Source: an uncultured bacterium (GTDB lineage: Bacteria > Planctomycetota > UBA8108 > UBA1146). Taken from it: DNA of 40,177 nucleotides. The stretch is from the NCBI GenBank assembly GCA_913056395.1, contig CAJXMG010000025.1:1-40177 (forward strand). Direction: 5' to 3'. The position numbers and the translations under genes were made by a program. Under the pieces are notes generated by a model. The model did not search any database. It was not told the DNA's origin and was given only the letters and a program-made list of their open reading frames with translations. Shown one piece after another: positions 8,201 through 16,028 of the stretch (the first letter of the stretch is position 1; each line of letters begins with the position of its first letter).

Positions 8201-9568
8201 TCACGAGCCTTTGGATTGACGCACCCGTTCAACGATTTCGTCGTGGATTTCCGTGGCCTCAAGACTGGCGCTGCCCGTTTCCCATGACCGGACGACCACG
8301 GGCCCATCCTCGGGGTTATCCACGGGCCGGCCGTGACTTCCACTGACCTGTGAGGGATCGGTCGAAATCACATCGAGCAGATTGCGGAATCCCAACTTGC
8401 GGGCCAACACCTTGCCTGCAATTTTCAGGGCAGGAAAAGTCAGCTTCGGATCGACGAATAATTCTGCCGGGTCGTAACCCGGTTTGCGATGAATATCCAC
8501 GGTGCGGGCATAGTCCGGTGCCCTGCGGTCATCGTTCCACCATGGGTAGGCGAACCATGCCCCGGGCTCGGCGATCAGTACCATTTCCCCACTGCGTCGG
8601 TGGTTCAGTCCGCTCTTGACCAGATCGTCTCCCTCGAGGATCCGATCGACCCCCTCCAGTCCGGACAAGAGCTGGCGGATTCTCTTCACATCACTCCCCT
8701 GCTGAACATAGACGTGAGCGACCTGATGATCGCAAACGGCAAAAGCCTTGCTGCGATGAACATCCAGAAGATCACCATGGGAAGTCACCTGAACATCCAG
8801 CTCCCCTGCATCCGCCAGAACCCGATTGGGAAAGATGGGACGATCCACGGACTCGATTCCGTACTCGGAAAGCACCATCGCCTCCGCCCCTTTTCCGCGA
8901 CACCCCTCCAGAAGCCTGTGGAGTTCCCGATCGAGTTCGAGGCGCGAGTTCTGTGCCTGGGGAGAATCCGGGCCGTAACGCTGGTCGTCGTAATCCAGAT
9001 GCGGCAGGTAGACGAGAAGAAGATCGGGGTCCTCATCTGAGGCAATCTTCAGTGCGGAGTCGACGATCCAACGGGTCGAGGTAATCCCGGCACGGGGGCC
9101 CCAAAAATCGAAGAGGGGAAAGGTGCCCAGTTCCTGCTGCATCTTCACCGGAAGTTCAGCGGGCTCGCCATAGACGGAGGGGATCTTGCGGCCATCCGCG
9201 GGATACTCGGGGCGCGGAGTCAGACTCCAGCGTGCACCACTGCCCATGTTGTACCACCAGAATAGATTGGCGACGTTAAAGCCGTCTTTTTGCAGGCGAT
9301 CGATGAGGGTCGGTTTCTCAATCAGTGAACGGGATTGCAGCCAGAAGCGGATTTCACGGGTATCCCGATGGTACCAGCCATTGCCGACGATACCGTGCTG
9401 GGCTGGCGTCTCGCCGGTGAGATACGTCGCCTGGATTGACGTCGTCACAGCGGGAAGAGTCGGTGTGATGGAAGAGCAGGATCCTCCAGCCCTCAATGCC
9501 TGAAGAGAAGGCAGCGCCGAGATGTCTTTTTGCCGCAGGCCGACGGCGATGGCGACTACCAACTTCAA
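8201..9568 (-). CDS. Alkaline-phosphatase-superfamily nucleotide pyrophosphatase-like hydrolase
   Basis: The 455-residue product resembles bacterial type I phosphodiesterase/nucleotide pyrophosphatase proteins. The nucleophile region is TLPAVTTSIQATYLTG (Thr42 the likely nucleophile), followed by AQHGIVGNGWYHRD. Later metal-binding segments include LLLVYLPHLDYDDQRYGP, SEYGIESV and SGSHG. The first strand reads AIAVGL rather than the usual DGL, which is typical of this subgroup, so it is not by itself a defect. Homologues of this kind occur in ebo-type (EDB) clusters; no other ebo gene is seen here. There is no signal peptide, so it is probably cytoplasmic. The start is TTG at 9568 with GAGGACC overlapping the dus stop, nine bases away. 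The substrate is unknown. Confidence 0.8.
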   Translation of the reverse strand: MKLVVAIAVGLRQKDISALPSLQALRAGGSCSSITPTLPAVTTSIQATYLTGETPAQHGIVGNGWYHRDTREIRFWLQSRSLIEKPTLIDRLQKDGFNVANLFWWYNMGSGARWSLTPRPEYPADGRKIPSVYGEPAELPVKMQQELGTFPLFDFWGPRAGITSTRWIVDSALKIASDEDPDLLLVYLPHLDYDDQRYGPDSPQAQNSRLELDRELHRLLEGCRGKGAEAMVLSEYGIESVDRPIFPNRVLADAGELDVQVTSHGDLLDVHRSKAFAVCDHQVAHVYVQQGSDVKRIRQLLSGLEGVDRILEGDDLVKSGLNHRRSGEMVLIAEPGAWFAYPWWNDDRRAPDYARTVDIHRKPGYDPAELFVDPKLTFPALKIAGKVLARKLGFRNLLDVISTDPSQVSGSHGRPVDNPEDGPVVVRSWETGSASLEATEIHDEIVERVRQSKGS

Positions 9569-9577
9569 CTCAGGTCC

Positions 9578-10789
9578 TCATTCCGTGCAGCAGTCTTCCT
9601 CGAGGTCGTCACCGGAAACGGTCGGTTCTTCATCGGCCTCGAGCGGGAACAGAGTATCGACGATACGCCGGAAGTCGGCAGCATCCTTGGCAACTGTGAT
9701 TTCAGAGCGGAAGGCTCGCGCACCGCGAATTCCTCCCAGATAGCGAGCTGCAAACTTTCTCATCAGAACCGTTCCAAAGGGATCCCCATGGAGTTCGACG
9801 AGTTGACCATGATGGCGCAGCAACTGTTCCCGTTGCTCGGGGAGTTGGGGTGGCTCTGGAATCGGTTCTCCACGCAGTGCCGCAGTGATCTCCCGGAAGA
9901 CCCACGGTGCACTGAGACAGCGACGTGCAACCATCACTCCTGCAGCTCCCGTATTTTGAAGCGTCTTCACAGCGCTTTCTGCACAGCTCACATCTCCGTT
10001 GGCGATCACAGGTATCGAAACGGAATCGACCACTTCACGAATGCACTCGTGGTTGACCGGAACACCGTATCCGTCCTTGGCAGTACGCCCATGGACCGTG
10101 ATGGCCACCGCTCCTGCAGACTCTGCTGCGCGGGCAACATCACAAGCGGTAATCTGATCCGGATGGGGCCCCAAACGGATTTTGGCAGTGACCGGAACCT
10201 CCCCCGCTCCACGCACAGTGGCCTCGACCATCCGCGCGATGGTGGCAGGGTCCCGAAGCAGGGTCGCTCCTGCTCCCTGTTTTCCCATGATGCGTTTCTT
10301 GGGACAGCCGAAGTTCAGGTCGACGATGGAGATTCCAAGATCGACGAGACGGCGTGCGGCTTCCTCGACCATCTCGGGCTCGCGGTCCCAAAGCTGAACA
10401 CCCAGTGGCTTCGGTTCGTCGACGACACCGAATAATCTTTCCGGAGAGATCGTTCCCTTGATCCAGCCGCCGGCGGAGACCATCTCGGTATACATCAAAC
10501 CACAGCCACCCAATTCCCGGACCAAACGCCGGAATACCAGATCGGTAAAACCTGCGATCGGTGCCTGGAGAACCGGAGTCGTCAACTCGAGAGGCCCCAG
10601 TTTCAGGGGAGCCACTTTTACGGCCGCAGACCCCTCCCCTGTCCCCTTTGAATCGGGTTGGGAAGTTTCAGTAACGACTCCTTCGGTCGCTTCCGCAGTC
10701 TGTAAATCTTTCACGGTCCGACTTTCACTGACAGGAGATCTTTCCCCGGGGCAGGTCCGTGAGGTCAGGGCCGGACGCGCCCGCGGCAA
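9578..10789 (-). CDS. dus: tRNA-dihydrouridine synthase (DusB-like)
   Basis: This FMN enzyme reduces uridines in the tRNA D-loop. Recognisable segments are LQAPIAGFTDLVFRRL (FMN-site N terminus), VDLNFGCPKKRIMGKQGAGATLL with the catalytic-cysteine motif, VTAKIRLG, AITVHGRTA, IPVIANGDV and GVMVARRCLSAPW. The family is normally 320-350 residues. This frame gives 403 because about 60 residues of low-complexity, charged sequence precede the first barrel strand. The assigned TTG start at 10789 is weak: the true start could be an internal GTG, for example before KDLQ. A small GGGGTC/GACCCC hairpin lies immediately upstream (10790-10808). comM precedes it by 71 bases and the hydrolase gene follows after nine. 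Confidence 0.9.
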   Translation of the reverse strand: MPRARPALTSRTCPGERSPVSESRTVKDLQTAEATEGVVTETSQPDSKGTGEGSAAVKVAPLKLGPLELTTPVLQAPIAGFTDLVFRRLVRELGGCGLMYTEMVSAGGWIKGTISPERLFGVVDEPKPLGVQLWDREPEMVEEAARRLVDLGISIVDLNFGCPKKRIMGKQGAGATLLRDPATIARMVEATVRGAGEVPVTAKIRLGPHPDQITACDVARAAESAGAVAITVHGRTAKDGYGVPVNHECIREVVDSVSIPVIANGDVSCAESAVKTLQNTGAAGVMVARRCLSAPWVFREITAALRGEPIPEPPQLPEQREQLLRHHGQLVELHGDPFGTVLMRKFAARYLGGIRGARAFRSEITVAKDAADFRRIVDTLFPLEADEEPTVSGDDLEEDCCTE

Positions 10790-10808
10790 GGGGTCGATTC
10801 TTGACCCC
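10790..10808 (-). other. Small GC hairpin next to the assigned dus start
   Basis: GGGGTC (10790-10795) and GACCCC (10803-10808) can pair around a seven-base loop directly upstream of the assigned TTG start of the dihydrouridine synthase. There is no U-run, so it is not a terminator. It may limit initiation at that TTG, or mean that translation really starts further in. Confidence 0.3.
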
Positions 10809-10860
10809 CCCTCCAGATTAGCGACAACCGTCGCATCATGCCAACGGACTGCTCTCCCTC

Positions 10861-12465
10861 TCAGGATTCATTGATCTTGGGGACACACAGGGAATGGGCC
10901 TCCAACAGGTGCTCCTCCTCGATCGTGTCCGCTTCGTCCAGATCAGCGATACTCCTGGCGACGCGCAAAAAACGAATCCAGCGACGCATCGACCACGATT
11001 GCTCCTGCTCCCACTGTTCCAGCAACTGACGGGAATCGGAATTCAGCTGCAACCACCGATCCCGATCTGCCCACTTCAACTTTCCATTCGGCTCCTTCGT
11101 GCCCCTGCTTTCTGCCCGTATTCGGGCACGTTCCACTCTCCCTCGAATCTGGGCAGACGATTCCGGGGGCTCGCCGACTGATTCAGAAAAGAGGGGAACA
11201 TGCACCGGCTTCAATGAGACATGCAGATCAAAACGATCGAGGAGGGGATCGGAAAGTTTTCGCCGATATCGGTGACGCTCACTGCTGCGGCAGCGGCAGC
11301 GCCCTCCCACACCCTGCCCACAGGGACAGGGGTTCATCGCTGCGACCAACAGAAACTGGCCCGGAAAAACCATGCTTCCCGCCGCTCTGGAAAGGGTGAC
11401 CACTCCCTCTTCCAGTGGTTCCCGCAGTGCTTCCAATGCGGCCAGAGAAATTTCAGGCAACTCATCCAGAAACAGAACTCCCCGATGGGCTCGCGAAATT
11501 TCACCGGGCCGAATCGGTGCTCCTCCACCGACCAGACCGGCAACAGTGATGCTGTGATGGGGAGATCGAAATGGGCGTTCCCCCTCCGCATCGCAGGGAC
11601 CATCGATCAACTCGCGAATCTGCCTGACTTCAAAGCGGTCTTCCGCCTCCAGCGCCGGTAGCAACCCGGGAAGCCTACGTGCCAACAGGGATTTCCCACA
11701 GCCCGGTGGCCCGATCATCAACAGGGGGTGCTCCCCTGCAGCACTGATTTCCAATGCACGCCTGGCCTGTACTTGCCCCACCACATCGGACATGTCCGTC
11801 TGCCCGGTAACTTCCTGGCCCTCGCCTTGATCGACTTCACAGGCAATAACTTCGATGCCCCTTTGAATTGTTGGAACAGGTCCGCCGTCCTTCAGTATCC
11901 GAACCACCTGTACCAATGATTCACACTCCAGGATTTCAACGGGAGATTCTGGCTCAGGATTACAGGGTGGCTTTTGACCGGGAGGAACAAACAACGCCAT
12001 CTCCAGAGTTCCTTTCGATCGCTCCTGTTGGGCGGAAATCCGGTCACTCTCCCCTGGAATCCATCGAAGCACCTTGTGCAGATGGTCTGCGACAGTAGCG
12101 CCGCCCCTCACCGGTCTCAAACTTCCGTCGAGCGCCAACTCTCCCAAGAACGCGTGGGGTTGGACGACCTCTGGCGTAACCTGGCCGCTCTCGACGAGAA
12201 TTGCGAGGGCGATGGCCAGATCAAAATAGGAGCCCTCCTTGTTCACCGAAGCGGGAGCCAGATGAACCACGACACGGTGTCGATCCGGAAATCGGAATCC
12301 GCTGTTCTCGATCGCTGAGCGGATTCGTTGGCGGGACTCCCGTATCCCGGGCCCGGGCAGGCCGGTGATATGAAAGGAGCTGAGAGCGGAAACAAGATCC
12401 GCCTCCACCTCCACGCTGCGGCCTGACAACCCTGACAGATCTCCCGACAGTATTCGAAATGCCAC
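10861..12465 (-). CDS. comM: ComM/YifB-type Mg-chelatase-like AAA+ ATPase
   Basis: ComM in naturally competent bacteria is a hexameric helicase that promotes branch migration of incoming DNA; homologues are widespread also in bacteria not known to be competent. The N-terminal lon-protease-like domain has SSFHITGLPGPGIRESRQR and VHLAPASVNKEGSYFDL. The ATPase has Walker A GPPGCGKS at 252-259 and Walker B VLFLDELPE. A four-cysteine segment NPCPCGQGVGGRCRC follows, then the C-terminal Mg_chelatase_C helix bundle. Length 534 is slightly above the usual 500-510; the extra residues fall at about 130-205, between the two domains. The start is GTG at 12465 with AGGAG nine bases upstream. It faces away from the protease gene across a 460-base repeat-rich region. 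Confidence 0.93.
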   Translation of the reverse strand: MAFRILSGDLSGLSGRSVEVEADLVSALSSFHITGLPGPGIRESRQRIRSAIENSGFRFPDRHRVVVHLAPASVNKEGSYFDLAIALAILVESGQVTPEVVQPHAFLGELALDGSLRPVRGGATVADHLHKVLRWIPGESDRISAQQERSKGTLEMALFVPPGQKPPCNPEPESPVEILECESLVQVVRILKDGGPVPTIQRGIEVIACEVDQGEGQEVTGQTDMSDVVGQVQARRALEISAAGEHPLLMIGPPGCGKSLLARRLPGLLPALEAEDRFEVRQIRELIDGPCDAEGERPFRSPHHSITVAGLVGGGAPIRPGEISRAHRGVLFLDELPEISLAALEALREPLEEGVVTLSRAAGSMVFPGQFLLVAAMNPCPCGQGVGGRCRCRSSERHRYRRKLSDPLLDRFDLHVSLKPVHVPLFSESVGEPPESSAQIRGRVERARIRAESRGTKEPNGKLKWADRDRWLQLNSDSRQLLEQWEQEQSWSMRRWIRFLRVARSIADLDEADTIEEEHLLEAHSLCVPKINES

Positions 12466-12478
12466 TGATCGACTCCTT

Positions 12479-12539
12479 TCTTCAACGACCGGCTCTTCAA
12501 CGACCGGACCTCACCGACCTGCCCCTACCGACCTGCCCC
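12479..12539. repeat. Two short tandem duplications upstream of comM
   Basis: TCTTCAACGACCGG occurs twice with a 15-base period (12479-12507), and ACCGACCTGCCCC occurs twice with a 14-base period (12513-12525 and 12527-12539). They lie in the comM leader region. They look like slippage-type tandem repeats, and their copy number may vary between strains. Confidence 0.7.
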
Positions 12540-12603
12540 CACCGGAACACCCCCACCCGCCTGCCCAGAGAGGCCCTTTCTGGTTCTGAACGGCAAATGC
12601 GGC

Positions 12604-12609
12604 TATACT
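12604..12609 (+). promoter_or_regulatory. Possible -10 element for the S41 protease gene
   Basis: TATACT is a good -10 hexamer, but the -35 region (around 12580-12586, CTGGTT) is poor. If used, the transcript would have a leader of about 310 bases before the protease start, carrying the tandem repeat and the palindromes described below. Confidence 0.25.
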
Positions 12610-12710
12610 TCAGCCCCTCTGGAGACTGAAGACCTGCCTGTGCACGCGAACGGTCTCCGGATTGGTGGAGCGGTGAAGTGCCGCCACTGGAGATTTGTGG
12701 AATGAACTGC

Positions 12711-12770
12711 GTGGTTCAGGGGAATGCCGTTCAGGGGAATGTCGTTCTGAAGAATGTCGTTCCGGGAAAG
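12711..12770. repeat. Four 15-bp tandem repeats in the protease leader
   Basis: The units are GTGGTTCAGGGGAAT, GCCGTTCAGGGGAAT, GTCGTTCTGAAGAAT and GTCGTTCCGGGAAAG. All share the core GTTC at the same place. Because 15 is a multiple of three, an open frame through the array reads as pentapeptide repeats on either strand. The well-placed ribosome site lies far downstream at 12916-12923, so I regard the array as leader DNA, not coding. Confidence 0.75.
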
Positions 12771-12790
12771 TCTGATCAGGAAACCTTCAA

Positions 12791-12820
12791 GGAACCTCAC
12801 AGTTCCTGGCAACGTTGCCA
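12791..12820. promoter_or_regulatory. Two adjacent dyads in the protease leader
   Basis: GGAAC/GTTCC arms with a six-base loop (12791-12806) abut a perfect 14-base palindrome TGGCAACGTTGCCA (12807-12820). A third, weaker dyad, GAACC/GGTTC, lies at 12894-12909 just before the ribosome site. They could be operator sites or leader RNA hairpins; nothing distinguishes these by eye. Confidence 0.4.
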
Positions 12821-12926
12821 TAAAGCAGGGTTTTTGACCCTCCCACATTCCACTTTCCACAACAGGTGGCAAAACCGTGCTGAACACTTGAGAGAACCTG
12901 TCTCGGTTCCGCCCAGAAGGGGGCCC

Positions 12927-15350
12927 ATGTCACGCAATCCTTTTTCGCCTTTCACGAGACCGATCGCTGGAAACCGATGGAGCACTGAATCCTCGAGTAT
13001 TGCCAGTTCCCCCAGCAACGCTCAGTCCGGTTCCAGTCTGCTTTTCCTCTGTGCCTGCATTTTGACCCTGCTCAGCCTTCCCGCAGGATTGATGGCGGGA
13101 GCGGCGATCCCGGAATGGGATGGCAAAGTCGGCCGCATCGTCGATCGTCATGCCGGTGGCGATATGGCCAAACTGTGGCGCGGAGCCTCTGAGTTGGAGA
13201 ATCTGGGCGACGATGCCATCGGCGAGATTCAGGGCCTGCTGGCCCACGAAAACACCGGGGTCATCCTGATGGGTTCCAAAGCCCTGCTCTCCCTTGGGGA
13301 AACCGACGGGGTCCGCGATGCCCTGCTGAAGCTGGTCAATAATGACGACCTCGACAATGAGCGTCGCAAGGCCGCCCTCTTCATGGTCGGTGAATTCCGA
13401 GACAAAAAGACCACTGACAGCCTTCGTGCCCTGACCGAAAGTTTTTCCAGTGACGCCGAGTTGCGTATCGGATTGGGTCGAACGCTTTTCAGGGTCACCG
13501 GAGATCGCTCCGAGGCCCGGGCCCTCTTGCAACCGCTGCTCACCGTCGATGACCCCCTGGCACGAACCGGTGCCGCCCTTGCTCTGGCGGAACTTGGCCT
13601 GATGAATGGGGATGTCAAAAGGGTCCTTCGATCCATCGAATTGGAGCCATCCCGACAGGGTGCCCTCGCACGCCTGCTGCTCGCTCAGGACAACCTTCTG
13701 CGGGCGATTGAAAATGACCGCGACGCCCTTCCCCCTGAAACAGAGTCGGAAAAGTTGCAAGAGGCGGATCGTCAAATGGCTGCCGCCCAACTGGAGATCC
13801 TTGCACTGGAAAGGTCTCTGCAGGAGAAAGAGCGCCAACTGGAGCGCCTGCAGAGAACCCGTGGAAACAGTGGCAGATCCGGCAACCACCCCCTCCTCGA
13901 CGAACTGCTGCAGCGAATCACCCGCTTTTATGTCGATCCCAGTAAAGTCGACGAAGAGGCGCTGATTACTGAAGCCGCCAAAGGCATGGTTTCCAGCCTG
14001 GATCCCTTCTCTTCCTTCATGGACGTGGAGGACACCAAGGATTTCTATGAGGGGATCAGCGGGGTCTACGCCGGAATCGGCGCGCAGGTTCAAAAGGATC
14101 TCGATACCGACACCCTCAAGATCATCCGTCCCATCTACAAAGGCCCTGCCTATCGCGAAGGCCTGATCAGCGAGGATCTGGTCGTCGAGGTCGATGGAGT
14201 TCCGACCAAGGGCAAGGCCCTCGACGAAATCGTGCAGGGCCTGAAAGGCAATCCTGGCACCCCGGTCACCCTCAAGGTCTTCCGCCGTGGCTGGAAAGAA
14301 GCCCGTGACTTTGTGGTCACCCGGGAAACAATTCAGCTCGATTCCGTGCTCTACCAGATGTTGCCCGGAGATCTGGGTTACGTCTCCCTCGCCCAGTTTG
14401 GGGATACCGCCGTCACCGAAGTTTTCCAGGCCCTCGATGATCTGGAATCGAAAGGGATGAAGGCGCTGATCCTCGATCTTCGCGGAAACCCCGGCGGATA
14501 TCTGGAATCCGCCGTCGAACTGGTGGATGAATTCGTCGATGACACCTCGATGCCCATCGTGTCCCAGAAATCCAAGAGTGGCATCTTTGAGGATTCCGAA
14601 CGCTTTGCCACTGAAGGAAAGCGGGACGATTATCCCATCGTCGTTCTCGTCAACGAATCCAGTGCCAGTGCTTCAGAGATCGTTTCGGGCGCGCTGCAGG
14701 ATTTCAAACGCGCCAAGCTGATCGGACAGAAAACCTACGGGAAAGGCAGCGTGCAGCGATTGCTGCCGATGTCCCGCAGAATCCAGAATCTCCTCGGCGG
14801 AGAGTCAACACTGCGTCTCACCGTTCAGCGCTACTACCTTCCCAGCGGTCGATCGATCCATACCGAGCGTGATTCTGACGGGAAAATCGTTGACGAAGGT
14901 GGAGTCTCCCCCGACGACGAGGTCGAGCTGGCAGAAATCCCCCTCTGGAGAGCCGAAGCCATCGGCAAGATGGTCGACGAGGAAGCCTTCAAGAAGTGGA
15001 TTGATCAGCATGCTGCCGAGAATGAAGAACTGATGGCACGGATCGTCCGTGAAGGAACCGAAGACAATGATCTCGATTACCCCGGTTTCTCCGAATGGAT
15101 CGCCGAGTACAGCGAGACCGGGATTACCGAAGAGGATGCCCGTCGCGGATTGCGCAATCGCCTGCGCCGCCGTGAGGAAGATCGTCGCGGTGAACAGTTT
15201 GCATGCGACTACGTTGAGGATCTGCAACTTCAATCTGCGATCATCGATCTGTTGGGTCAATTGGGAACCGAGGTCTCGACGATTCCTCAATACAATCTCA
15301 TCGAACCGGTGACGGAGGAGAAAACGGAAGAAAAGGCGGAAAGCCTATAA
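12927..15350 (+). CDS. ctp: S41-family C-terminal processing peptidase with N-terminal HEAT-like domain
   Basis: The product is a periplasmic or membrane-anchored serine protease of the CtpA/Prc type, which trims or degrades envelope proteins from the C terminus. Residues 35-59 form a signal or anchor helix. Residues about 90-250 are helical HEAT-like repeats, 273-312 a coiled coil, 320-365 the CTP N-terminal segment, 375-460 a PDZ domain, and 475-640 the catalytic domain. Catalytic Ser581 (middle Ser of SASAS) and Lys606 (in TYGKGSVQ) are present at the usual 25-residue spacing. At 807 residues it is about twice a normal CtpA. ATG 12927 has AGAAGGGGG just upstream. The in-frame extension to 12678 runs through tandem repeats and is probably not translated. 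A strong terminator follows. Confidence 0.92.
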   Translation: MSRNPFSPFTRPIAGNRWSTESSSIASSPSNAQSGSSLLFLCACILTLLSLPAGLMAGAAIPEWDGKVGRIVDRHAGGDMAKLWRGASELENLGDDAIGEIQGLLAHENTGVILMGSKALLSLGETDGVRDALLKLVNNDDLDNERRKAALFMVGEFRDKKTTDSLRALTESFSSDAELRIGLGRTLFRVTGDRSEARALLQPLLTVDDPLARTGAALALAELGLMNGDVKRVLRSIELEPSRQGALARLLLAQDNLLRAIENDRDALPPETESEKLQEADRQMAAAQLEILALERSLQEKERQLERLQRTRGNSGRSGNHPLLDELLQRITRFYVDPSKVDEEALITEAAKGMVSSLDPFSSFMDVEDTKDFYEGISGVYAGIGAQVQKDLDTDTLKIIRPIYKGPAYREGLISEDLVVEVDGVPTKGKALDEIVQGLKGNPGTPVTLKVFRRGWKEARDFVVTRETIQLDSVLYQMLPGDLGYVSLAQFGDTAVTEVFQALDDLESKGMKALILDLRGNPGGYLESAVELVDEFVDDTSMPIVSQKSKSGIFEDSERFATEGKRDDYPIVVLVNESSASASEIVSGALQDFKRAKLIGQKTYGKGSVQRLLPMSRRIQNLLGGESTLRLTVQRYYLPSGRSIHTERDSDGKIVDEGGVSPDDEVELAEIPLWRAEAIGKMVDEEAFKKWIDQHAAENEELMARIVREGTEDNDLDYPGFSEWIAEYSETGITEEDARRGLRNRLRRREEDRRGEQFACDYVEDLQLQSAIIDLLGQLGTEVSTIPQYNLIEPVTEEKTEEKAESL

Positions 15351-15375
15351 TCCGCTGATTAGAGAATCGTGATTC

Positions 15376-15415
15376 AAAAAAAGCCGCGGGAGGATTTCCT
15401 CCCGCGGCTTTTTTT
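15376..15415. terminator. Bidirectional intrinsic terminator
   Basis: An 11-base-pair perfect stem (GCCGCGGGAGG, 15383-15393, with its complement at 15398-15408) has a four-base ATTT loop, seven A on the left and seven T on the right. It therefore works for the protease gene on the plus strand and the 169-residue protein gene on the minus strand. Confidence 0.95.
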
Positions 15416-15444
15416 GATCCTGATCTAATCGGCAGCGTTGCGAA

Positions 15445-15954
15445 TCAGTCCTCTTCCTTGCGGAACTTCTCGTGACCACTCTTTTTGACCGCACTGATCT
15501 TTTTCGCCTCTTCCGACGCTGCCGCCATGTCCCCTGCCAGCAGGGCACGTTCAATCTTCAACCAATGCTCGAGGGTGACCACGATCATCAGCCGGTACTC
15601 CTTCAGGCTTGCGGCTCGAGCCTGAGGATCCTCCTTCTCTGCGACCCTGTCAGGAACGAGGTCCTTCGACTTGAGTGTTGCAAGCTGCGCCCGTTGAACA
15701 TGCTTGAGTGCGTCTTCTACCTTTTTCCCACGCAACGCCCGACGAAATGATCGTCCCGCGGACTTCATTTCCTCCATGATCTCTTCAATCTTCGCGTCTT
15801 CTCCTTTTAACTCAGCACTACCATCCTGTATTGAGGGAGAAGGGTTCCAGCCCTGAACTTCGGGTGAAACGAAGATCACCACAGCACTCAACAATCCCAA
15901 GATCAAAAGGGACAGCACCGATCGTCGGGTACAAACAGAAATGGGAAGCGTCAT
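15445..15954 (-). CDS. Exported helical protein of unknown function
   Basis: The 169-residue product begins with a basic N terminus (TRRS) and a hydrophobic segment at about residues 12-30 (SVLSLLILGLLSAVVIFV), so it is probably exported or membrane-anchored. The rest is charged and almost entirely helical: IEEIMEEMKSAGRSFRRALR, then two more long helices, ending in a Lys/Glu-rich tail. The arrangement recalls four-helix proteins of the cytochrome b562 type, but I see no clear haem Met/His pair, so I do not assign a function. It stands alone between two terminators and shares the one at 15376-15415. An unusually lysine-rich C terminus is the only oddity. Confidence 0.75.
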   Translation of the reverse strand: MTLPISVCTRRSVLSLLILGLLSAVVIFVSPEVQGWNPSPSIQDGSAELKGEDAKIEEIMEEMKSAGRSFRRALRGKKVEDALKHVQRAQLATLKSKDLVPDRVAEKEDPQARAASLKEYRLMIVVTLEHWLKIERALLAGDMAAASEEAKKISAVKKSGHEKFRKEED

Positions 15955-15968
15955 TCGGGGTTCCTTTC

Positions 15969-16005
15969 AAAAAAAAGAACGGTCAGGAAATCTCCCTGAC
16001 CGTTC
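15969..16005 (-). terminator. Intrinsic terminator of carAB
   Basis: The stem GAACGGTCAGG (15977-15987) pairs perfectly with CCTGACCGTTC (15995-16005) around a seven-base loop. On the minus strand it is followed by eight U, and it lies 23 bases after the carB stop. It ends the large minus-strand block. Confidence 0.93.
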
Positions 16006-16028
16006 CAGTTCCGGTTTTCAAAGGGTGA

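Noticed and set aside
8201-9568. Loss of the first metal Asp in the alkaline-phosphatase-like protein as evidence of inactivation
   Set aside because: The VGL form at this place is typical of this subgroup, so it does not indicate decay.
12603-12887. Pentapeptide-repeat-like frame on the minus strand
   Set aside because: The periodicity comes from the 15-bp DNA repeats, and only four units are present; no ribosome site.
12678-12926. 83-codon N-terminal extension of the S41 protease
   Set aside because: Runs through tandem repeats and palindromes; the signal peptide and AGAAGGGGG site support the start at 12927.
12930-14093. 387-codon open frame antisense to the S41 protease
   Set aside because: Covers the signal peptide, repeats and PDZ start of a clear gene on the other strand; no ribosome site.
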